Source: JAABRU01 sp050180235 (GTDB lineage Bacteria; Desulfobacterota; Desulfobacteria; Desulfobacterales; Desulfococcaceae). From it: a stretch of 64,000 nucleotides of DNA. This document shows positions 59,013-64,000 of this stretch, one piece after another. Location of the stretch: assembly GCA_050180235.1 (NCBI GenBank), contig JBFXEJ010000014.1, positions 1 to 64,000 on the forward strand, read 5' to 3'. Each line of letters starts with the position of its first letter. Positions within the stretch are counted from its first letter, which is position 1. Position numbers and translations under genes: made by a program. The notes beneath the pieces are model-generated. The model had not been told where the DNA came from. It saw nothing but the letters and a program-made list of their open reading frames with translations, and made no database searches.

Positions 59013-59933
59013 ATGATTAGCCTGATTGCCATCCTGCTTCTGCTGTATGTGCTGCTTTCCATCGCATTTACCTATATGGTTCACCGGCTGCCCCGGCGAC
59101 CGGTGTGTGAAAAACCGGACTGGGGCAGGGTGACAGACACAAAAATTCCCTCGGTGGACGGCGGATTTCTGGAAGTATGGCGCATTGAACCGGATGGGCC
59201 GTCCAAAGGAATTGTGGTACTGGCACATGGCTGGGGCAGAAACCGGGATCGCATGGTAAACCGGGCCAGACTTTTCGGGCAGTGGGGATATACCACTGTC
59301 ATTCACAGTGCAAGAGATCACGGGGAATCATCGCCATTCCGCATGATGAACGGAATCCGATTCGGTGAGGACGCGGAGAGCGTTCTGTGCTGGGTCGGAG
59401 AACCGGTTATTCTTTACGGACATTCCGCAGGCGCAGCAGGTGCGATCATTGCGGCGTTCCGGCAGCCCCATTTGGTGAAACTGCTTTTTCTGGAAGGCTG
59501 TTATGCGGATATAAAACCGTCCCTTGTCAGTTTGTACAAATCCTTCAACAGATATTTTGGCATGATCTTTGGCCAGGCCATTGTGTTTATGCTGGACAAA
59601 GTGCTGTACCCCAAAGAGATGACTGCCCTGAGTCCCGGAAATCTTGCGCCGTCAATAAAGGTTCCTGTCATGCTCATTCACGGGGAAAAAGATGAAACTT
59701 TTCCCCCGGCCTTTGCCCAAAAATTGGCGCAGAAATTTCCGGGCAAAGGCGCGGAAATCTGGATTGCCAAAGGCGCGGGACACAGTGACAGCTCTTTTCA
59801 GGCCGGATATGCGGAAGCGGTTCATAACTTTCTGGAAAAACACAGCCATCTGCAAACCTCTTACACAGGGAGAAAACCATGCAATACCAAAGCATCCTTT
59901 ACGAAACAGTGGAAACAGGCATCGGCCTGCTGA
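59013..59933 (+). CDS. Membrane-anchored alpha/beta hydrolase
   Basis: A 306-residue hydrolase: N-terminal membrane anchor (LIAILLLLYVLLSIAFTYMV), nucleophile in YGHSAGAAGA, Asp in HGEKDETFPP and His in GAGHSDSSF. A C-terminal tail overlaps the enoyl-CoA hydratase start by 55 bases, so the last 18 residues may be a late extension. It may release acyl groups from CoA or esters. Confidence 0.87.
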   Translation: MISLIAILLLLYVLLSIAFTYMVHRLPRRPVCEKPDWGRVTDTKIPSVDGGFLEVWRIEPDGPSKGIVVLAHGWGRNRDRMVNRARLFGQWGYTTVIHSARDHGESSPFRMMNGIRFGEDAESVLCWVGEPVILYGHSAGAAGAIIAAFRQPHLVKLLFLEGCYADIKPSLVSLYKSFNRYFGMIFGQAIVFMLDKVLYPKEMTALSPGNLAPSIKVPVMLIHGEKDETFPPAFAQKLAQKFPGKGAEIWIAKGAGHSDSSFQAGYAEAVHNFLEKHSHLQTSYTGRKPCNTKASFTKQWKQASAC

Positions 59934-60637
59934 CCCTTAACCGTCCTGAATCCTACAATGCTGTCAGTTTTCTGATGATGGAGGAACTGGAGCATTTCTG
60001 GCGGGAACGGCTTTATGATCTTGACACTGTTGTGATTCTTCTGAAAGGCCGCGGGGAAAAGGGATTCTGCGCGGGACTGGATATGAAAGATACCGCAAAA
60101 TTCGCGCCGGAAATGAGTATACCGGAATTTTACCGTTTTCAGGCAAGGCTGGCTCGTCTGAATCTTGCTATGCGCCGTGCGCCCCAGCCCATTATCTGCA
60201 TGATTCACGGCGCGGCTGCGGGGCAGGGTTTCAGTTTTGCCCTGTCCTCGGATATTCGCATCATCAGTCCTGACGCGCGTTTTTCCGCGGCTTATATCAA
60301 TATCGGGCTGGGCGGTGCAGATATGTCCTGCAGTTATTTCCTTCCCCGCATGATTGGCGCGGGCCGGGCCTATGAATTCATGTACACCGGCGATTTTATG
60401 AAAGCAGAAGAGGCTGTAAATCTGGGACTGGTCAGCCGGATGGTTCCCAGAGAAAAATTCATGGACACGGCTATGGAATATGCGCGCAAACTCATGGGCA
60501 AAAACCATATGGGCCTGCGCCTGACCAAAGAGGCTGTAAATATGAATATGGACGCGGGCGGGCTGGAGCAGGCTTTGAACATAGAAGACCGGAACCAGAC
60601 TCTGCTGGCGGTTGGGCAGTATGTGAAAAAAATATAA
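59879..60637 (+). CDS. Enoyl-CoA hydratase/isomerase family protein
   Basis: A 252-residue crotonase-fold enzyme: GLLTLNRPESYNAVSF, oxyanion-hole phrases GFCAGLDMKD and HGAAAGQGFSFALSSDIRI, and NIGLGGADMSCSYFLPRMIG. The second catalytic Glu of hydratases (usually in the GxxPE region) is not obvious; here the segment reads GGADMS, as in some isomerases. Last gene of the series; a substrate in beta-oxidation or aromatic-ring degradation is likely. Confidence 0.88.
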   Translation: MQYQSILYETVETGIGLLTLNRPESYNAVSFLMMEELEHFWRERLYDLDTVVILLKGRGEKGFCAGLDMKDTAKFAPEMSIPEFYRFQARLARLNLAMRRAPQPIICMIHGAAAGQGFSFALSSDIRIISPDARFSAAYINIGLGGADMSCSYFLPRMIGAGRAYEFMYTGDFMKAEEAVNLGLVSRMVPREKFMDTAMEYARKLMGKNHMGLRLTKEAVNMNMDAGGLEQALNIEDRNQTLLAVGQYVKKI

Positions 60638-60763
60638 GGGAATGGATAACAGGAGCCTGACCGTATAAGTAAAGGGTCGGATGTGTTTGCCTAAAAGACT
60701 TCCGAAGTTCCTGAAACTCCGGAAGTCTGATCCGGAAACTATCCTTCTTTCAGACAGCGGAAA

Positions 60764-61639
60764 TCAGATCACTTTGTTCAAAGGATATTCAATAATCCCT
60801 TCTGCTCCGTTTTTCATGAGCCGGGGAATCAGATCCCGGACATACCCGCTGTCCACCACAGATTCTACTGAAAGCCAGTCAGACTTGTGCAGATGGGCTA
60901 TGGTCGGTGCATTCAGGCTGGGCAGCAGGGCCACCACCTGTTCCAGATGTTTCTCCGGCACATTCATCTTGAGCCCCACCATTTTGTCTCCCAGCAGAGC
61001 ACCTTTGAGCAGCAGGAATATCTGGCTGATTTTTTCCTGTTTTTCCGGGTTGTTCCATGTTTTGTGATTGGCAATGAGCCTGGTATTGGTCTGCATGAGT
61101 TCATGAATGATCTTCAGTCCGTGCGCGCGGATGGTGGTTTCAGTTTCCGTGACCTCCACAATAGCGTCAGCCAGACCGGAAACCACTTTGGCCTCGGTCG
61201 CTCCCCATGAGAATTCCACCTTTACCTCAATGTTACGTTCGGCAAAATAGCGTTTGGTGAACTCCAGCAGTTCTGTGGCCACAGTTTTGCCCCGCAGATC
61301 TTCCAGAGTCTTAATGCCGGAATCACGGGGAACGGCCAGCACCCACCGGGCAGGCCGCGCGCTGACTTTGGAATAAACCAGATCCCCGACCACATGCACA
61401 TCGGAATTGTTCTCCGCTATCCAGTCTTTTCCGGTCAGGCCCGCATCCAGTGTGCCGTTTTCCACATAACGGGACATCTCCTGGGCGCGGCAGATGGCGC
61501 ATTCAATATTTTCATCATTGATTTCAGGAAAATAACTTCTGCCATCCACATTGATTTTCCATCCGGATCGCCTGAAAAGTTCAATGGTGGCATTCTGCAG
61601 ACTTCCCTTGGGTATGCCCAGTTTCAGTTTTTCTTTCAT
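60764..61639 (-). CDS. hisG: ATP phosphoribosyltransferase, long form
   Basis: A 291-residue HisG: LGIPKGSLQNATIELFRRSGW, GLTGKDWIAEN and ELLEFTKRYF for the catalytic part, VTETETTIRAHGLKII, and a C-terminal regulatory domain (about 215-291). It makes the first committed step of histidine synthesis and is feedback-inhibited by histidine. Overlaps hisI by ATGA. Confidence 0.94.
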   Translation of the reverse strand: MKEKLKLGIPKGSLQNATIELFRRSGWKINVDGRSYFPEINDENIECAICRAQEMSRYVENGTLDAGLTGKDWIAENNSDVHVVGDLVYSKVSARPARWVLAVPRDSGIKTLEDLRGKTVATELLEFTKRYFAERNIEVKVEFSWGATEAKVVSGLADAIVEVTETETTIRAHGLKIIHELMQTNTRLIANHKTWNNPEKQEKISQIFLLLKGALLGDKMVGLKMNVPEKHLEQVVALLPSLNAPTIAHLHKSDWLSVESVVDSGYVRDLIPRLMKNGAEGIIEYPLNKVI

Positions 61640-62010
61640 GATTTGTATACCTCCTTTGGATCAAACACCGGCTCCCCGATGATTTTCACTTCCCCGTTTT
61701 CGATTTTCTGGAAAAAACAGCTTCTGTGGCCTGTATGGCAGGCTGCTCCGCCCACCTGCTCCACTTTCAGCAGTACAGTGTCATTGTCGCAGTCCACGCG
61801 GATTTCCTTCACATGCTGAACATGTCCTGAGGTTTTGCCCTTGATCCAAAGTGTGTTCCGGGACCGGCTGTAGTATGTGGCCAGACCTGTGGAAAGGGTA
61901 TGCTCCCAGGCTTCCCGGTTCATGAATGCAAGCATCAGAACTTCTCCGCTCTCAAAATCCTGGGCAATGGCCGGGACAAGTCCGCCCATTTTGTCAAAAC
62001 AAAGTTCCAT
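61636..62010 (-). CDS. hisI: Phosphoribosyl-AMP cyclohydrolase
   Basis: A 124-residue monofunctional HisI with the zinc-site cysteines in VDCDNDTVLLKVEQ and ACHTGHRSCFF, and EVLMLAFMNREAWEHTLSTG. It catalyses the third step of histidine biosynthesis. Followed directly by hisG. Confidence 0.94.
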   Translation of the reverse strand: MELCFDKMGGLVPAIAQDFESGEVLMLAFMNREAWEHTLSTGLATYYSRSRNTLWIKGKTSGHVQHVKEIRVDCDNDTVLLKVEQVGGAACHTGHRSCFFQKIENGEVKIIGEPVFDPKEVYKS

Positions 62011-62394
62011 TCTTAATTGTTTCCTTCATTGTTTTTTGACTGATGTTACGCCCCTGCTTTGACATCAGGAAGTCATTTTCTTCCTCAGATGTCCGGTACA
62101 AGGCGGAATCCGGATATTTCAGCAATTTCCGGATACCTGCCTTCGCGGGATGATGATAAAGCATAACATGGTCTTTCTATTTAAAACTTTATTTTTTACC
62201 GTTAATATCTGCCAAAGTCAAATATTTTTTCCGGCAATATGCCGCACAGGGGGAAATTCTGTCTGTGTCCGCATATACAGTTCTTTTACCAATTTTTGTC
62301 CCCCGCAGAAATATGCAAAAAACTGCTCCGCTTAATTTTTGCACTCCTCCGGTTTGCATTCCGCATTGTATAAAACCAATGGCGATTTGTTATA

Positions 62395-62521
62395 ATACCA
62401 ATTCTTCATTGAAAGTATACTTATGATTCGGTTTCCCACAGAGAACACAGAGAGAAAAAACCACAGAGAATACAGAGAAAATAACTCACTTTATTGTATA
62501 GATTCAATAGCGAATTGGTAT
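62395..62521. repeat. ATACCAATTC-ended miniature element, copy 4
   Basis: Ends ATACCAATTCTTCATTGAAA and TTCAATAGCGAATTGGTAT. The interior is the CACAGAGAACACAGAG phrase repeated. Confidence 0.65.
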
Positions 62522-62551
62522 AATATCTGTTTTTAATCTGAAAAATGCAAA

Positions 62552-62587
62552 AAAATAAGGAAGCAGAAAATTCTGCTTCCTTATTTT
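62552..62587 (-). terminator. Perfect 17-bp hairpin terminator
   Basis: AAAATAAGGAAGCAGAA (62552-62568) pairs with TTCTGCTTCCTTATTTT (62571-62587); on the minus strand the stem ends in T-rich DNA. It serves the small exported protein gene upstream. Confidence 0.75.
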
Positions 62588-62655
62588 CAGTTTGACAATC
62601 AGCGGAAAAAGTTCAGCCGGTCATATTTTCTGTCCTGCTGATTTTTTCAGGATGA

Positions 62656-62952
62656 TTAGTTGGTTTTTGCGTCTTTGACTTCCTCAGCCGGAGCCGCACC
62701 TTCTTCACCTGCGACAGCCGCTTCAGCAGGCTCAGTGACTTTATCTGTGGCTTCCTGGGTTGTTTCTGTAACAGCTTCATCAGCAGTCTTTACAACTGTT
62801 TCCTCAGCTTCTTTCGCTGTTTCTTCAGCAGCTTTCACAATGTTTTCCCCGGCAGCTTTCACATCCATTTTGTCTTTTGCGGAAACAATACCGGAAAAGG
62901 AAATTACCAGTGCCAAAGCCATAACTCCAATAAGCAGTTTTGCGAATTTCAT
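62656..62952 (-). CDS. Small exported Ala/Glu/Thr-rich protein
   Basis: A 98-residue protein: signal peptide (cleavage after VSA), then a low-complexity amphipathic stretch of Glu, Ala, Thr and Lys (ENIVKAAEETAKEAEETVVK, ending EEGAAPAEEVKDAKTN). It resembles apolipoprotein-like or entericidin-type periplasmic helices; no domain can be named. It has a clear ribosome site (AAGGAG) and its own terminator, so it is a real single-gene transcript. Confidence 0.75.
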   Translation of the reverse strand: MKFAKLLIGVMALALVISFSGIVSAKDKMDVKAAGENIVKAAEETAKEAEETVVKTADEAVTETTQEATDKVTEPAEAAVAGEEGAAPAEEVKDAKTN

Positions 62953-63390
62953 TTTTTTTCTCCTTAAACAGATTTTGGTTTATATGATTCGTATGGTGCT
63001 CCATTGCACACAACGATTTGCTTTTTATATAGCAAACCGCGTGCCAAAAATACAAGTATCTGATATGTATAAAAATAAAAAATTTCAGGCCGGAAATTCC
63101 CGGTATTTACGGCATCATTTTTGCGCACTGTGTACCAAAACTGCGCAATCACATACAGGTTTTAAGAGCGTGTCTGAAAAATCAATTACCATGCAGTCAG
63201 GTAGGTCGGATTAGGCCGAAAGGCCGTAATCCGACATCCCTAGCGGTAAGGTTGTGTCGGATTACGCTTCGCTAATCCGACCTGCATGACTGCACTCGCT
63301 TAGCAGGCGAGCGCCTGACTGTAAACTCCTCAGATCGTAAAAGGCCGTTATGATCGCTGATTGAGCGTATCCGAATTCATCGGCAAATAT
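62953..63390. other. Region before the CRISPR array
   Basis: It holds two large GTCGGATTACGG/CGTAATCCGAC-type palindromes (about 63203-63236 and 63254-63283) and G+C-balanced DNA. It is not A+T-rich and shows no clear leader, which suggests the array leader lies at the other end, outside the window. Confidence 0.45.
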
Positions 63391-64000
63391 CTGCCAATGC
63401 CCTTTTGATTTTCAAGGCATTGTCAGGATACCGATAAATGTGCTTGGGAAAAGTGACATCGCAACTGCCAATGCCCTTTTGATTTTCAAGGCATTGTCAG
63501 GCTGTTTTTGACTTACCGTTTTTTGATTCTCTTGCTCTGCCAATGCCTTTTTGATTTTCAAGGCATTGTCAGTCTGGACAGTGCGGAAAAGTCCCTGAAA
63601 CGGATCATGGCTGCCAATGCCCTTTTGATTTTCAAGGCATTGTCAGTTATGGTTTTGCCGGGTTTTACCCCGGATTTTAAATTACTGCCAATGCCCTTTT
63701 GATTTTCAAGGCATTGTCAGTTTCCTCACCGCCGTCAAAGTCAAAGGACTGTGCATACTGCCAATGCCCTTTTGATTTTCAAGGCATTGTCAGATGGGAG
63801 TGCTGTCAATATAGGTTTGACCAATGAGCTGCCAATGCCCTTTTGATTTTCAAGGCATTGTCAGGCGAGGCAAATGTCAACCTTGTAAAAACCGTAACAG
63901 ACACTGCCAATGCCCTTTTGATTTTCAAGGCATTGTCAGCATTGATTGATGGGATCAAAAACTGGGTGAGCGCAATCTGCCAATGCCCTTTTGATTTTCA
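63391..64000. CRISPR. CRISPR array, 36-bp repeats, runs off right edge
   Basis: Eight full repeats and a ninth cut by the edge: 63391-63426, 63465-63500, 63537-63572, 63611-63646, 63685-63720, 63758-63793, 63829-63864, 63904-63939 and from 63977. Repeats begin CTGCCAATGCC and end GGCATTGTCAG; the third has one C-to-T change. Eight unique spacers are 35-39 bp. The arms form an 11-bp stem with one mismatch around a 14-base A/T loop. No cas gene is in the window, so the type is unknown. Reading direction is not fixed; the missing A+T leader on the left favours minus-strand transcription. Confidence 0.93.

Larger units (their letters stand above)
62011..62655. other. Gap with three repeats and a terminator
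   Basis: It holds a decayed ACTGATGTTACGCC element (about 62038-62170), a diverged 93-bp repeat (about 62285-62365), an ATACCAATTC-ended element (62395-62521) and a terminator (62552-62587). No gene is seen. Confidence 0.5.

Noticed and set aside
63508..63702. 64-residue plus-strand open frame
   Set aside because: It lies wholly inside the CRISPR array and repeats FKALSV-like peptides from the repeat unit.
63391..64000. Protein-coding tandem repeat instead of CRISPR
   Set aside because: Spacer lengths vary (35-39 bp) without keeping a frame and spacer sequences are unrelated, as expected for CRISPR.

Overview
The window looks like the chromosome of a Gram-negative anaerobe, most likely a sulfate reducer of the Desulfobacterota (Desulfobacteraceae/Desulfonema type). 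This is an inference from the gene families: WtpABC tungstate uptake, CooT, FmdE proteins, KamA, many outer-membrane TonB receptors, a Wsp-like chemosensory cluster, and intergenic DNA full of short palindromes and miniature inverted-repeat elements. No rRNA or tRNA gene was seen.

Layout. 1-4050 (minus): a truncated RHS fragment carrying a dockerin, a GspG-like protein, and a TolC plus membrane-fusion pair with no pump beside it. 4884-7691 (plus): wtpABC. 7882-23332 (minus): two versions of one cassette. Cassette A is TonB receptor, exported tetrapyrrole methylase, NikK-like protein, NikL-like protein. Cassette B is TonB receptor, exported tandem tetrapyrrole methylase, NikK-like protein, APC permease, NikL-like protein, and a fused MFS/spermidine-synthase-like/TPR protein. 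24144-30240 (minus): a complete TonB2-type energising operon (DUF3450, TtpC-like, ExbB, ExbD, TonB, TPR) behind a promoter, a cobalamin riboswitch and an intrinsic terminator. 30802-37879 (minus): a third TonB receptor, two exported FmdE proteins, a protein that is 39% histidine, and a cytoplasmic FmdE-DUF3842-CooT operon with tandem promoters and a long leader. 39016-42680: an EamA transporter, a KamA-family radical SAM enzyme and CorA. 42853-43674: an intact IS1-family element with 8-bp target duplications. 44046-49121: CheW, CheR-TPR, CheW, CheA-REC in wspBCDE order. 50047-54905: PgpA, a PAS hybrid kinase, YheU, a flavin reductase and two YebG-like proteins. 55499-60637 (plus): a TetR regulator with operator, an A+T-rich trypsin-like protein followed by an attC-like hairpin, then a thioesterase, ferredoxin-type protein, hydrolase and enoyl-CoA hydratase. 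60764-62952 (minus): hisG, hisI and a small exported protein. From 63391 a CRISPR array runs off the right edge.

How it may work together. The central 30 kb reads as a cell-envelope programme for acquiring a nickel/cobalt- or tetrapyrrole-type nutrient. There are three outer-membrane receptors, a dedicated Ton motor whose expression is B12-controlled, periplasmic NikK/NikL-type proteins without the usual NikMQO membrane core, and three exported tetrapyrrole-methylase domains that keep the family glycine-rich motifs although no S-adenosylmethionine is expected outside the cytoplasm. Cytoplasmic CooT (Ni-binding), FmdE and the His-rich protein fit a nickel theme. The exported methylases, seen twice in the same gene order, are the best candidate for an undescribed system: possibly tetrapyrrole or metal-tetrapyrrole binding proteins made from a biosynthetic enzyme fold.

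A second theme is repeat traffic. At least six families of small mobile or palindromic elements occupy nearly every intergenic gap. One is read in frame inside a coding gene, one sits at the end of exbD, and one is nested in another.
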